This document shows, piece after piece, positions 26,001 through 34,469 of a stretch of 64,000 bases of DNA. The translations under genes were made by a program, and so were the position numbers. This DNA comes from Corynebacterium felinum (GTDB taxonomy: Bacteria; Actinomycetota; Actinomycetes; Mycobacteriales; Mycobacteriaceae), in NCBI RefSeq assembly GCF_030408755.1, contig NZ_CP047209.1:1240001-1304000 (forward strand), written 5' to 3'. Below the pieces are notes generated by a model. It was given only the letters and a program-made list of their open reading frames with translations. It did not search any database and had not been told where the DNA came from. Numbering within the stretch: position 1 is the stretch's first letter; every line of letters begins with the position of its first letter.

Positions 26001-27152
26001 ATGACAGATGTCGTTATCGTCGGTGCAGCGCGCACCCCGTTCGGGAAATTTATGGGAAGCCTTGCGAAAATCCCCGCAACTGAGCTGGGCTCACGAGCAA
26101 TCAGGGCAGCACTCGACCAGGCAGGGTTGAGCGGGCAGGAAGTCGATGCGGTGATTTTAGGCCAGGTTCTTCAGGCGGGCGTGGGGCAAAACCCCGCAAA
26201 GCAGGCAGCGCTCGGCGCTGGTGTGCGCGAAGAAGCGCACACGCTGACCATTAATAAAGTCTGCCTTTCAGGGCTGACAGCTATCATCGATGCCGCCCGG
26301 ATTATTCGCCTCGGGGAGGCGGAGGTGGTGGTTGCCGGTGGCATGGAATCAATGTCCCAAGCTCCACATCTTCTTCCCAGCTCACGCACAGGATTTAAGT
26401 ATGGTGATGTGACCCTCGTGGATCATATGGCTCATGATGCACTAGCTGCCGCCGGTAGCGGGGAATCGATGGGGAACCTCACTGAACGCTACGCCGACAC
26501 CTATCCGCTTAGCCGTAAAGAACAGGACGAGTGTGCCCTGCGCTCCCACGAACGTGCGCGTGCTGCACACGAGCAGGGACTTTTTCGCGCGGAGATCGTC
26601 GAGGTTGAAGGGCTTTTTGCGGACGAGGGGGTGCGCGAAGGGCTGACGCTGGAAAAGCTTGCCTCACTGCGCCCAGCCTTTGTTGCTGACGGTACGATCA
26701 CTGCCGGTAATGCCTCCCAAATCACCGATGGTGCGGCGGCAGTAGTGCTCTGTAGCAGGGACTATGCCAAAAAGTACGATCTGGAAATCCTGTGTACTGT
26801 GCGCGCCAGCGGGCAAATCGCAGGACCCGACCATTCCCTTCAGGCAAAGCCGGCGCGTGCGCTTGAGCAAGCACTTTCCCGCCAAGGCTGGAATGTGCAT
26901 GATGTTGATCATCTGGAAATTAACGAAGCTTTTGCCTCCGTGTCCGTACAGTCGGCTAAAGAATTAGGGGTTGACCCGGTGCTGATTAACCCCGAAGGAG
27001 GGGCTATTGCTCTCGGGCATCCTGTGGGCGCTTCAGGGGCGCGATTGGCAGTTCATGCTGCGCATATGCTGCATTCGGGTGGGCGGTTGCGTGCCGGTGT
27101 GGCGCTGTGTGGGGGTGGGGGTCAGGGTGAGGCGTTGCTGTTAGAAAAATAA
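26001..27152 (+). CDS. Acetyl-CoA acyltransferase (thiolase)
   Basis: 383-residue thiolase that cleaves a 3-ketoacyl-CoA to acetyl-CoA plus a shortened acyl-CoA. The nucleophile Cys is near residue 87 in NKVCLSGL; the His motif is NPEGGAIALGHPVGASGARL near 330; the second Cys is in ALCGGGGQGEA near 375. ATG 26001 with GAGGAGG 8 nt upstream is better than the in-frame TTG 25995. In this island it would complete isoleucine-type breakdown (2-methylacetoacetyl-CoA to acetyl- and propionyl-CoA), although a general thiolase is equally possible from sequence. It is separated from mmsA by an 85-nt gap with its own promoter-like sequence. Confidence 0.92.
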   Translation: MTDVVIVGAARTPFGKFMGSLAKIPATELGSRAIRAALDQAGLSGQEVDAVILGQVLQAGVGQNPAKQAALGAGVREEAHTLTINKVCLSGLTAIIDAARIIRLGEAEVVVAGGMESMSQAPHLLPSSRTGFKYGDVTLVDHMAHDALAAAGSGESMGNLTERYADTYPLSRKEQDECALRSHERARAAHEQGLFRAEIVEVEGLFADEGVREGLTLEKLASLRPAFVADGTITAGNASQITDGAAAVVLCSRDYAKKYDLEILCTVRASGQIAGPDHSLQAKPARALEQALSRQGWNVHDVDHLEINEAFASVSVQSAKELGVDPVLINPEGGAIALGHPVGASGARLAVHAAHMLHSGGRLRAGVALCGGGGQGEALLLEK

Positions 27153-27197
27153 AACTTCTTCGATCCGTAGATATTTAAACATTGAAGTAGTTATACT
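27153..27197 (+). promoter_or_regulatory. Possible promoter and operator of mmsA
   Basis: Imperfect inverted arms AACTTCTTCGAT (27153-27164) and ATTGAAGTAGTT (27181-27192) match 10 of 12 positions, with a 16-bp spacer. They are followed by TATACT (27192-27197) as a candidate -10. There is no T-run, so a terminator is less likely. It differs from the TetR-type motif at 25953. Confidence 0.4.
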
Positions 27198-27237
27198 GTG
27201 ATTCAGATCCCACATTCTTCCGACCGAAAGGAAAAAT

Positions 27238-28743
27238 ATGACCCGCGAAGTTCACCACTACATCAACGGTGCAATCGTCCAAGGAACCTCTGGTCGTTTC
27301 GGTGATGTCTACAACCCAGCATTGGGTGCAGTCCAAGCCAAAGTTGCACTGGCAACCCGCGAGGAAGTCACCACCGCCATCGATGCCGCCCAGGCAGCAC
27401 AACCGGCGTGGGCAGCACTGAATCCGCAGCGCCGCGCCCGCATCTTGGGTAAGTTCGTGGATCTGATCCGCGCCAATATGGATGAGCTGGCATCGCTGCT
27501 GTCTAGCGAGCACGGCAAAGTGTTGGCTGATGCCCGCGGCGATATCGAGCGCGGTTTGGATGTGCTGGAATTTTCCATGGGTGCCCCGCACCTGCTCAAG
27601 GGTGAGAATTCCGATTCTGTTGGAAGCGGTATCGATACCTATTCCATGCGCCAGCCACTCGGCGTGGTCGCCGGAATTACTCCTTTCAACTTCCCAGCCA
27701 TGATCCCATTGTGGAAGCTGGGTCCTGCCGTTGCTTCTGGTAATGCGTTTATTCTCAAGCCTTCCGAGCGCTGCCCATCGGTGCCCTTCCGGTTGGCGGA
27801 GCTTGCAACCGAAGCTGGTTTCCCCGCCGGTATTGTCCAGGTTGTCAACGGTGACCGCACCGCGGTGGATGCGCTGCTGGAGGATCCTCGCGTGCGTGCC
27901 TATGGTTTCGTGGGTTCCACCCCGATTGCCCAGTCCATTTACGCGCGTGCTGCGGAGTTGGGCAAGCGCGCCCAGTGCTTCGGTGGGGCGAAGAATCACT
28001 GCGTGATCATGCCCGATGCCGATCTCGATCAGGTTGCGGATGCACTCGTGGGTGCTGCCTACGGCTCTGCTGGCGAGCGCTGCATGGCGCTGTCGGTAGC
28101 GTTGCCGGTGGGTAAAGAAACCGCCGATCGTCTCGTGGAAAAGCTGACCGAGCGCATTGCCCCACTGAAGGTGGGGGCGTGGGATAATCCTGATGCTGAC
28201 TACGGTCCGCTGGTGGGCCGCGATGCTTATGAGCGGGTGCGCAGCTACATTGACCAGGGCGTGGAAGCTGGCGCGGATTTGCTTGTCGACGGCCGCGACC
28301 TCGTCGTTGAAGGCTACGAGTCGGGCTTCTTCATCGGCCCCTCCCTTTTCGACAACGTGACCAAGGACATGTCGATCTACACCGACGAAATTTTCGGCCC
28401 AGTGCTGTGTATCGTCCGCTGCGCTGATTACGAAGAAGCACTTGCACTGGTCAACGATCATGAGTACGGCAACGGTGTGGCGATCATGACGAACAATGGT
28501 GGTGCTGCCCGCGACTTCGCGCACCGCGTCCAGGTGGGCATGGTTGGTATCAACGTGCCTATCCCAGTGCCTATTGGTTACTACACCTTCGGTGGCTGGA
28601 AAGCATCGAGCTTTGGCGATCTGAACCAGCACGGCCCCGATGCTTTCCGTTTCTACACCAAGACCAAGACGGTGACGGAACGCTGGCCTTCCGAGCCATC
28701 CACCGGCGCGAAGTTCATCATGCCGCTGGGTGATCAGTCGTGA
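27238..28743 (+). CDS. mmsA: CoA-acylating methylmalonate-semialdehyde dehydrogenase
   Basis: 501 residues, normal for MmsA, which converts (methyl)malonate semialdehyde to propionyl- or acetyl-CoA with CO2 release, the last step of valine and inositol breakdown. The motifs are ITPFNFPAMIPLWKLGPAVASGN near residue 145, GGAKNHCVIMPDAD near 250, the catalytic Cys in GSAGERCMALS near 282, and the C-terminal run GGWKASSFGDLNQHG near 450. AAAGGA precedes the ATG. Its stop overlaps the GTG of the next gene. Neighbours MmsB and the HIBYL-CoA hydrolase make valine or isobutyrate the obvious substrate. Confidence 0.96.
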   Translation: MTREVHHYINGAIVQGTSGRFGDVYNPALGAVQAKVALATREEVTTAIDAAQAAQPAWAALNPQRRARILGKFVDLIRANMDELASLLSSEHGKVLADARGDIERGLDVLEFSMGAPHLLKGENSDSVGSGIDTYSMRQPLGVVAGITPFNFPAMIPLWKLGPAVASGNAFILKPSERCPSVPFRLAELATEAGFPAGIVQVVNGDRTAVDALLEDPRVRAYGFVGSTPIAQSIYARAAELGKRAQCFGGAKNHCVIMPDADLDQVADALVGAAYGSAGERCMALSVALPVGKETADRLVEKLTERIAPLKVGAWDNPDADYGPLVGRDAYERVRSYIDQGVEAGADLLVDGRDLVVEGYESGFFIGPSLFDNVTKDMSIYTDEIFGPVLCIVRCADYEEALALVNDHEYGNGVAIMTNNGGAARDFAHRVQVGMVGINVPIPVPIGYYTFGGWKASSFGDLNQHGPDAFRFYTKTKTVTERWPSEPSTGAKFIMPLGDQS

Positions 28744-29669
28744 CAGATATTCGCTACGAAGTTGTCGGATCGGCAGGGGTGATTACTCTTGATCGCCCCA
28801 AGGCTCTCAATGCTTTGACTCACGCCATGGTTGTTGCGCTTGATGCTGCTTTGGATCAGGCAGAATCTGATGAGAACGTCAAGCTTGTGCTCATCCGTGG
28901 CGCAGGCGAACGAGGCTTGTGCGCTGGTGGGGATATCGCCGAATTGATGCGTGCCACCAACGAGGAAGCGCGGGGATTCTGGGAGCGTGAGTATGCGCTT
29001 AACTTAAGAATCTCCCGTTTTCCTAAACCCTATGTTGCCATCATGAATGGGATCGTGCTGGGTGGGGGCGTGGGTATTTCTGCTCACGGATCTCACCGCA
29101 TCGTCACCGACGACACCCGCATTGGTATGCCGGAGGTCAGCATTGGTTTCGTTCCCGATGTGGGTGGTAGCTACCTTCTGAGCCGCGCACCCCACAACTT
29201 AGGCCTCTACCTTGGGCTTAGCGGCAAGCATGTAGGTGCGGCAGAAGCCATTGCGGCGCAGTTGGCGGATATCTTTATCCCGAAAGACTCGCTTGAGGCC
29301 GCCGTCGACACGCTCTGTCAGACAGGGGATGTGAACGTGCTCGCCGAGTTCAGCGCCGATCCCGGCGAAGCATTCGACGGTAAGATCGCCGAGATTGAAG
29401 CCACCTATGAAGGTGTGAACTTAGACACCATTGACCAGCACTGGGGCACCAATAGCCCAGTTGCAGTCGCAGTCACCTGCGCCTCCATTCAGGGGGCGAA
29501 GGGGCTTGATCTCGAACACGCGCTCGCGCGAGAGCTTGTGGTCAGCTGCAACATGCACGCCTTCCCAGACTTTGTCGAAGGGGTGCGTGCGATGATCATC
29601 GACAAAGATCGTAACCCCCAGTGGCAACCCTTTGATCCCACCGTGGTCGAGACCATGTTTAAGGAGTGA
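28740..29669 (+). CDS. 3-hydroxyisobutyryl-CoA hydrolase (crotonase family)
   Basis: 309 residues. It hydrolyses 3-hydroxyisobutyryl-CoA to the free acid in valine breakdown. Crotonase fold motifs: [12 protein letters not shown] near residue 15, RGLCAGGDIAEL near 60, IVLGGGVGISAHG near 102, and PEVSIGFVPDVGGSYLLSR near 130; the Glu and Asp of PEVSIGFVPD are the hydrolase-type catalytic pair. GTG 28740 overlaps the mmsA stop (GTGA), indicating translational coupling. It is somewhat shorter than the ~345-residue family average, mostly at the C-terminus. Confidence 0.88.
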   Translation: MTDIRYEVVGSAGVITLDRPKALNALTHAMVVALDAALDQAESDENVKLVLIRGAGERGLCAGGDIAELMRATNEEARGFWEREYALNLRISRFPKPYVAIMNGIVLGGGVGISAHGSHRIVTDDTRIGMPEVSIGFVPDVGGSYLLSRAPHNLGLYLGLSGKHVGAAEAIAAQLADIFIPKDSLEAAVDTLCQTGDVNVLAEFSADPGEAFDGKIAEIEATYEGVNLDTIDQHWGTNSPVAVAVTCASIQGAKGLDLEHALARELVVSCNMHAFPDFVEGVRAMIIDKDRNPQWQPFDPTVVETMFKE

Positions 29670-29675
29670 TTTTTG

Positions 29676-30563
29676 ATGAAAACTGTAGCATTTATCGGCC
29701 TGGGAAACATGGGCGGGCCGATGGCAGCAAACCTAGTCACAGCCGGTTTTCAGGTGCGCGGCTTCGACCCGCAAGAAGCAGCCCGTCAAGCAGCCGAAAC
29801 ACACGGTGTGGCAAACTGTGCAAGCGCTGTCGAGGCGGCACGCGATGCTGATGTGGTGATCACCATGCTGCCCAATGGGGCGATTGTGAAAGCAGTGTAT
29901 GGCGACGGTGTGCTCGACAGTGTAAAACCAGGCGCACTGTTTATCGATAGCTCCACCATCGATGTCGCCGATGCCCGCGATGTTGCACACATGGTGCACG
30001 ACAAGGGGCATCGGGCAGTGGACGCACCGGTCTCAGGTGGCATCGTGGGTGCACACAACGCCACCCTCACGTTCATGGTCGGTGGCAGCGACGAGGCGTT
30101 TGCAGCTGCCCGCCCCGTGCTTGAAGCGATGGGTAAAACCATCGTGCACTGTGGGGAGAGTGGCACCGGCCAAGCAGTGAAGATGTGCAACAACATGGTG
30201 CTGGCAGTGTCGATGATTGCAGTATCGGAAGCTTTTGTGTTGGCAGAAAACTTAGGTGTCGACCCACAGGTCTTCTTCAACGTGGCGTCGACCGCAACTG
30301 CCTCCTGTTGGGCGCTGAATACTAACTGCCCAGTCCCAGGCCCAGTACCGACCAGCCCGGCAAACCGCGATTTCCAGCCTGGTTTCGCAGGCGCGTTGAT
30401 GTCGAAGGATTTAGGCTTGGCCGCGAATGCGATCGCCCAAACAGGTACGGATGCGAAGATGGGGTCACTAGCAGTTGAGGTGTACCGTGCATTTGCTGAA
30501 GGTGAAGGCGCAGGCAAGGATTTCTCCGGCATTATTGAGAGCATTCGCCAAGGTAAGGTGTAG
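29676..30563 (+). CDS. mmsB: 3-hydroxyisobutyrate dehydrogenase
   Basis: 295 residues. It oxidises 3-hydroxyisobutyrate to methylmalonate semialdehyde with NAD+, feeding MmsA. The Rossmann motif [15 protein letters not shown] starts at residue 6; the substrate motif [11 protein letters not shown] is near 116; the catalytic Lys is in [11 protein letters not shown] near 168; and [17 protein letters not shown] is near 230. ATG 29676 has AAGGAG 9 nt upstream; an in-frame TTG at 29673 would add one residue. It lies 6 nt from the hydrolase and 2 nt before the enoyl-CoA hydratase. Confidence 0.95.
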   Translation: MKTVAFIGLGNMGGPMAANLVTAGFQVRGFDPQEAARQAAETHGVANCASAVEAARDADVVITMLPNGAIVKAVYGDGVLDSVKPGALFIDSSTIDVADARDVAHMVHDKGHRAVDAPVSGGIVGAHNATLTFMVGGSDEAFAAARPVLEAMGKTIVHCGESGTGQAVKMCNNMVLAVSMIAVSEAFVLAENLGVDPQVFFNVASTATASCWALNTNCPVPGPVPTSPANRDFQPGFAGALMSKDLGLAANAIAQTGTDAKMGSLAVEVYRAFAEGEGAGKDFSGIIESIRQGKV

Positions 30564-30565
30564 GA

Positions 30566-31336
30566 ATGTACGACAATATTGAGGTTTCTCGTTCTGGTCG
30601 CGTCGGTTTTATCACCTTAAACCGCCCGAAGGCTTTGAATGCGCTGAACGATCACACCATGCGTGAGGTTGTTGCGGCGGCTCAAGACTTCGACCGCGAC
30701 CGTGGTATTGGCTGCATTGTGCTCACCGGCAGCACCAAGGCGTTTGCCGCAGGTGCTGATATTAAGGAAATGAGCGAACAATCCGCCACCGACATGTACA
30801 TGTCGAACTGGTTTTATGGGTGGGAAGAGTTCACCCGCGTGCGCACTCCCATCATCGCTGCGGTCGCAGGTTATGCCCTCGGCGGGGGTTGTGAGCTTGC
30901 CATGATGTGCGATTTCATTATCGCCGCCGATAATGCAAAGTTCGGGCAGCCTGAAATTAACCTTGGTGTTCTGCCGGGCATGGGTGGCTCGCAGCGTCTG
31001 ACCCGCGCGGTGGGCAAAGCGAAAGCTATGGATATGTGCTTAACCGGGCGCATGATGGATGCGCACGAAGCTGAGCGTTCGGGTCTGGTTTCGCGGGTTG
31101 TTGGTGTTGATGAGCTTATCGACGTCGCCACCGAGGCCGCGGAAACAATCGCATCCAAGTCGCTGGTTGCATCCATGATGGTGAAGGAAGTTGTCAACGC
31201 GGCATTTGAAACCACTCTTGCACAGGGCGTTGACTTTGAACGGCGAGTCTTCCACTCCGTTTTTGCCTCCAATGATCAAAAGGAAGGAATGGATGCTTTC
31301 GTGAATAAGCGAAAGCCTGACTTCACCAACTCTTAA
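30566..31336 (+). CDS. Enoyl-CoA hydratase
   Basis: 256-residue crotonase that hydrates a 2-enoyl-CoA (methacrylyl- or tiglyl-CoA in this setting). Motifs: [14 protein letters not shown] near residue 15, [11 protein letters not shown] near 60, [13 protein letters not shown] near 100, and the run [16 protein letters not shown] near 130 with both catalytic Glu residues (the E of GGGCELAM and the E after the GQP run). It is the last gene of the mmsA operon and ends 4 nt from the convergent MarR gene, with no room for an ordinary terminator. Confidence 0.93.
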   Translation: MYDNIEVSRSGRVGFITLNRPKALNALNDHTMREVVAAAQDFDRDRGIGCIVLTGSTKAFAAGADIKEMSEQSATDMYMSNWFYGWEEFTRVRTPIIAAVAGYALGGGCELAMMCDFIIAADNAKFGQPEINLGVLPGMGGSQRLTRAVGKAKAMDMCLTGRMMDAHEAERSGLVSRVVGVDELIDVATEAAETIASKSLVASMMVKEVVNAAFETTLAQGVDFERRVFHSVFASNDQKEGMDAFVNKRKPDFTNS

Positions 31337-31340
31337 AAGC

Positions 31341-31841
31341 TTAATCCTCCACAGGATCGCCATACGTGTGGCGAACCTGGGAGCATAAACGGAACAAGGC
31401 ATCGCGATTGGTGGCGTCAAGCCCAAAGTTTTCGAAAAATTCGTTAAGCTCTGGGGTTGCCGCATTCACCAGCGCGATGCCTTGATCTGTAATACCCACC
31501 AACGTACCCCGGCCATCATGTGGATCAGGGGTACGTTTGACTAACCCATCTTTTTCTAAACGCGACACCATATGAGTGACTGAGGCTGGGGGAACCTGTA
31601 AACGCGTGGAAGCTTTCGTCATTGGTAATGCACCGGAGCGAGAAAACATGAGTAAGGCGAGCAGTTCGTAGCGTGAAAAGCTGATACCGAATGGGCTCAA
31701 GATGCGTTCTGCCTCCGCGCTGAGAAGTTGCGCTGCGCGAATCACCGATACCACCGTGGCCATGCCTTCGGCAGCATCAGGCCAGCCGTGTGCCTGCCAA
31801 TTGCGTTTAGCTTCAGCGATATGATCTTTGGTGGTTTTCAT
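31341..31841 (-). CDS. MarR-family transcriptional regulator
   Basis: 166 residues with a winged helix: FSRYELLALLMFSRSGALPMTKASTRLQVPPASVTHMVSRLEKDGLVKR covers the recognition helix (PPASVTHMVSRLE), and the wing carries the DPHDGRGTLVGITDQG motif typical of MarR proteins. The C-terminal ~50 residues would form the dimer helices. It sits between two blocks of acyl-CoA genes and probably senses an acyl-CoA or a related acid; the target promoters are not identifiable from sequence. A terminator at 31881 separates it from the upstream acyl-CoA synthetase gene on the same strand. Confidence 0.9.
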   Translation of the reverse strand: MKTTKDHIAEAKRNWQAHGWPDAAEGMATVVSVIRAAQLLSAEAERILSPFGISFSRYELLALLMFSRSGALPMTKASTRLQVPPASVTHMVSRLEKDGLVKRTPDPHDGRGTLVGITDQGIALVNAATPELNEFFENFGLDATNRDALFRLCSQVRHTYGDPVED

Positions 31842-31880
31842 TCAGTGCGTCGCTTTCCGGTGTGGGTATCAAAAAGGGAA

Positions 31881-31909
31881 AACCCTCGGTGTTATTGTCA
31901 CCGAGGGTT
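31881..31909 (-). terminator. Terminator of the acyl-CoA synthetase gene
   Basis: An 11-bp stem (AACCCTCGGTG / CACCGAGGGTT) with a 7-nt loop is followed on the minus strand by TTTTCCCTTTTT. It lies 10 nt beyond the stop of the acyl-CoA synthetase gene. Confidence 0.8.
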
Positions 31910-31918
31910 ATTGTAAGG

Positions 31919-33631
31919 TTATCCGCGCAAGGAGGGGAAGTCGCTGTCGCAGAACTCCGCGCCTACCTTCGCCGCATCTGGGTCTTGAGCATGGATTTCC
32001 ACTTCACGCTTGCGGAGATCCACACGACGAATCTTACCTGAGACTGTCTTAGGAAGATCATGGAATTCGAGGCGTCGAATACGCTTATAGGGGGCCAAAG
32101 CCTCACGGCAATGCTTCAAAATCGACTCCGCAGTCTCCGCATCCGGCGCAAAGCCATTGGCCAAGACCACATAGGCTTTCGGCACAGCCAAACGGATCGG
32201 ATCAGGGGAAGGAACCACCGCAACTTCAGCAACCGCTGGGTGCTCAATTACTGCCGATTCCAGCTCGAAGGGGGAGAGGCGATAGTCGGAGGCTTTGAAC
32301 ACATCGTCACCCCGGCCAACGTAGGTGATGTAACCATCCTCGTCCTTATCGGCGATATCGCCGGTGTGGTAGAACCCATCGCGGAAGGTTTCGGCATTCT
32401 TCTCTGGATCTCCGAAATAGCCAGGGGTCAAGCCCACGGGGCGAGGATCGATGCGCAAGCAAATCTCACCATGGTTGCTTTCTTCCCCTGTAACTGGGTC
32501 AACCAAGACCACATCCATGCCAGGAAGCGGCCTGCCCATCGAACCGGGCTTGACCAACTGGCCTGGGGTATTAGCGATCTGCACGGTGGTTTCCGTTTGG
32601 CCAAAACCATCGCGGATAGTCGTGCCCCAGGCCTTTTCCACCTGAGAAATCATCTCCGGATTCAGTGGCTCGCCCGCGGCAACGAGTTTTGTTGGGGGCT
32701 TCTTCAAACGAGTCAGATCGGCCTGCGCCAGCATGCGCCACACAGTAGGGGGAGCGCAGAAGCTGGTCACGCCCTCGCGATCCATCACATCCATCAGTGC
32801 GGCGGCGTCGAAACGCGCATAGTTGTACAAAAATACGGTGGCACCTGCGATCCACGGGGCAAAGAAGTTACTCCACGCGTGCTTCGCCCAACCTGGGGCT
32901 GCCACATTCAGATGCACATCTCCTGGGCTAAGCCCAATCCAATACATGGTGGACAAATGCCCAACCGGATAAGAAGTGTGGGTGTGCTCCACCAGCTTCG
33001 CCTTTGAGGTGGTGCCGGAGGTGAAGTACAGCAGCAAAGTCTCATCAGCTGCGGTGAGTTGGGTAGGGGTATAGGTTTGGCTCGCGGAATAGGAATCGCT
33101 GTAGCGCAGGGTGGGGTGCGCAGACTGCGCGTCTTCCTCGTCGCCGACCTGAATCACCGTGAAATCGCCCTGGACATGCTCAAACTTTGCTGCATCTTCG
33201 CCGTTGGCAATGACCCAACTAATCTCAGCGCGCTCGGTACGATCCTGCAGATCAGCCTCGCCCAACATAGCGGTTGCTGGGTTGAGAACGAAACCAGCAC
33301 GGATACAGGCCAGCATGGATTCCCACAGTTCGACCTGGTTGTTGAGCATCAACATCACACGATCGCCGCGCTTAACACCTTGCTCCTCCAACCAGTTCGC
33401 CAACTGGGATGAGCGAGCCGAAAGCTGGGCGAAAGTCCGTCGGGTTTCCGTGCCGTCCATTTCGCAGATCACCAATGCTTCGCGCTCGGGATCGAGGTGG
33501 TCAAACCAGTCGATGGCGAAGTTGAAGTGGGAAAAACGTGGCCACTCGAAGCCCGCGCGGGCAGTCAGATAATCCTCGCGGTGGGTGACCAGGAAGTCTC
33601 GTGCTTTTTTGAACTCTTCGGTGACAGTCAT
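31919..33631 (-). CDS. AMP-forming acyl-CoA synthetase
   Basis: 570-residue ANL-family ligase: carboxylic acid + ATP + CoA to acyl-CoA. The motifs are LLYFTSGTTSKAKLVEHTH near residue 200, the run RDGFGQTETTVQ near 340, YHTGDIADKDEDGYITYVGRGDDVFKASDYRLSPFE near 420, and the C-terminal PKTVSGKIRR, whose Lys is the catalytic and regulatory acetylation site (PxxxxGK). It resembles medium- or branched-chain acyl-CoA synthetases, so isobutyrate or 2-methylbutyrate are plausible substrates in this island. AAAGGAGGGG precedes the ATG. The Pat/AcuC operon 4 kb away may control it through that lysine. Confidence 0.92.
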   Translation of the reverse strand: MTVTEEFKKARDFLVTHREDYLTARAGFEWPRFSHFNFAIDWFDHLDPEREALVICEMDGTETRRTFAQLSARSSQLANWLEEQGVKRGDRVMLMLNNQVELWESMLACIRAGFVLNPATAMLGEADLQDRTERAEISWVIANGEDAAKFEHVQGDFTVIQVGDEEDAQSAHPTLRYSDSYSASQTYTPTQLTAADETLLLYFTSGTTSKAKLVEHTHTSYPVGHLSTMYWIGLSPGDVHLNVAAPGWAKHAWSNFFAPWIAGATVFLYNYARFDAAALMDVMDREGVTSFCAPPTVWRMLAQADLTRLKKPPTKLVAAGEPLNPEMISQVEKAWGTTIRDGFGQTETTVQIANTPGQLVKPGSMGRPLPGMDVVLVDPVTGEESNHGEICLRIDPRPVGLTPGYFGDPEKNAETFRDGFYHTGDIADKDEDGYITYVGRGDDVFKASDYRLSPFELESAVIEHPAVAEVAVVPSPDPIRLAVPKAYVVLANGFAPDAETAESILKHCREALAPYKRIRRLEFHDLPKTVSGKIRRVDLRKREVEIHAQDPDAAKVGAEFCDSDFPSLRG

Positions 33632-33666
33632 GGCGAAAAGCCCCTCCTTTTATGTTCACAGTCAAA

Positions 33667-33679
33667 CCACAACTTGTGG
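33667..33679. promoter_or_regulatory. Palindrome upstream of acyl-CoA synthetase
   Basis: CCACAA-C-TTGTGG is a perfect palindrome about 36 bp upstream of the synthetase start. A second short one, CTAC-ATA-GTAG, is at 33691-33701. Either could be an operator; neither resembles the TetR-type motif at 34426. Confidence 0.3.
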
Positions 33680-33801
33680 CCTGCGTCTCACTACATAGTA
33701 GTTCGAGATTGAAATAAAAGTAAGGGTTTTGGCTGAAAAATATCGAAAAATTCCCGTAATTTCTGCCGAATTTGCCCCCTTCTGAAGGGTTAAGAGAACG
33801 T

Positions 33802-34368
33802 TTAGCTCGACTTTCGTACACTTGCGATGACTATTCTTCCCAGTTCGAGGTAGGCATCGTGGGCACTAATATGCTCGGCATAGGCGCCGCATTGGATGTT
33901 TTGCATCGTGTCGGTAATCATGGCGGCGAGGAAACGTGGGTTGGGGGCATGAAAATCGCCACTGGCGATACCGGCTTCAATCAGCTGGATGATGCTTTCT
34001 AGTGCCGCTTTGGTGTTGCGGCCATAAATTTCTTGGGCAACTTTTACCTCTGTGAGGTCTCGCATAAAGGCGGGGGAGGCGGATTTTAAGGAGGTGGCGA
34101 TCGCCTCAAAGTAGGCGGTCAGGGCTGTGTGGGGGTTTTTGTGGGTTGCTAACTGTTGCTGAGTAATGCGGGCTGCTTCGTTGAAGAAGGAGATGAGGAT
34201 GCGCTTGATAATCGCATCGCGCGTATCGCCTAAGGCATAGACGGTGCTTTTGGAGCATTTGTAGCGTTTTGTGGCCGCGTCGATAGTGAAGTTGGCGAAG
34301 CCTTCTTCGAGGAAGCTGCGCAGAAGGGCGCTGAAAAGTTCGCGTTGCCGCTTTGTTAATGGGGTCAT
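33802..34368 (-). CDS. TetR-family transcriptional regulator
   Basis: 188 residues. The N-terminal helix-turn-helix (LFSALLRSFLEEGFANFTIDAATKRYKCSKSTVYALG spans residues 10-46, recognition part CSKSTVYAL) is of TetR type; the C-terminal ligand domain is diverged. ATG 34368 is chosen because the TetR fold begins there; the frame is open to 34650 inside the divergent dehydrogenase gene. It is divergent from acyl-CoA dehydrogenase 34470, with an operator-like repeat between them that is also found before the thiolase, so it likely represses both units until an acyl-CoA or acid binds. Confidence 0.88.
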   Translation of the reverse strand: MTPLTKRQRELFSALLRSFLEEGFANFTIDAATKRYKCSKSTVYALGDTRDAIIKRILISFFNEAARITQQQLATHKNPHTALTAYFEAIATSLKSASPAFMRDLTEVKVAQEIYGRNTKAALESIIQLIEAGIASGDFHAPNPRFLAAMITDTMQNIQCGAYAEHISAHDAYLELGRIVIASVRKSS

Positions 34369-34425
34369 GATCTCTATTGTCTCATGAGATTTTTTCTCAA
34401 AGTCGTTGCGAAGTCTGCCAACTAG

Positions 34426-34453
34426 CCGTACGATCTTAGGATAAATCGTACTG
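34426..34453. promoter_or_regulatory. Operator-like inverted repeat, TetR/acyl-CoA dehydrogenase gap
   Basis: GTACGAT (34428-34434) and ATCGTAC (34445-34451) are perfect 7-bp arms separated by 10 bp, just upstream of the Shine-Dalgarno of the dehydrogenase. It shares 18 of 28 positions with 25956-25983. A separate short palindrome, TCTCATGAGA, lies at 34379-34388 closer to the TetR start. Confidence 0.65.
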
Positions 34454-34469
34454 TTTCTTAGGAGGAGCC

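Noticed and set aside
27175..28632. 485-codon open frame antisense to mmsA
   Set aside because: It mirrors mmsA, which has full family motifs, a ribosome site and operon context. The antisense product shows no recognisable domain, and open antisense frames are expected from this codon usage.
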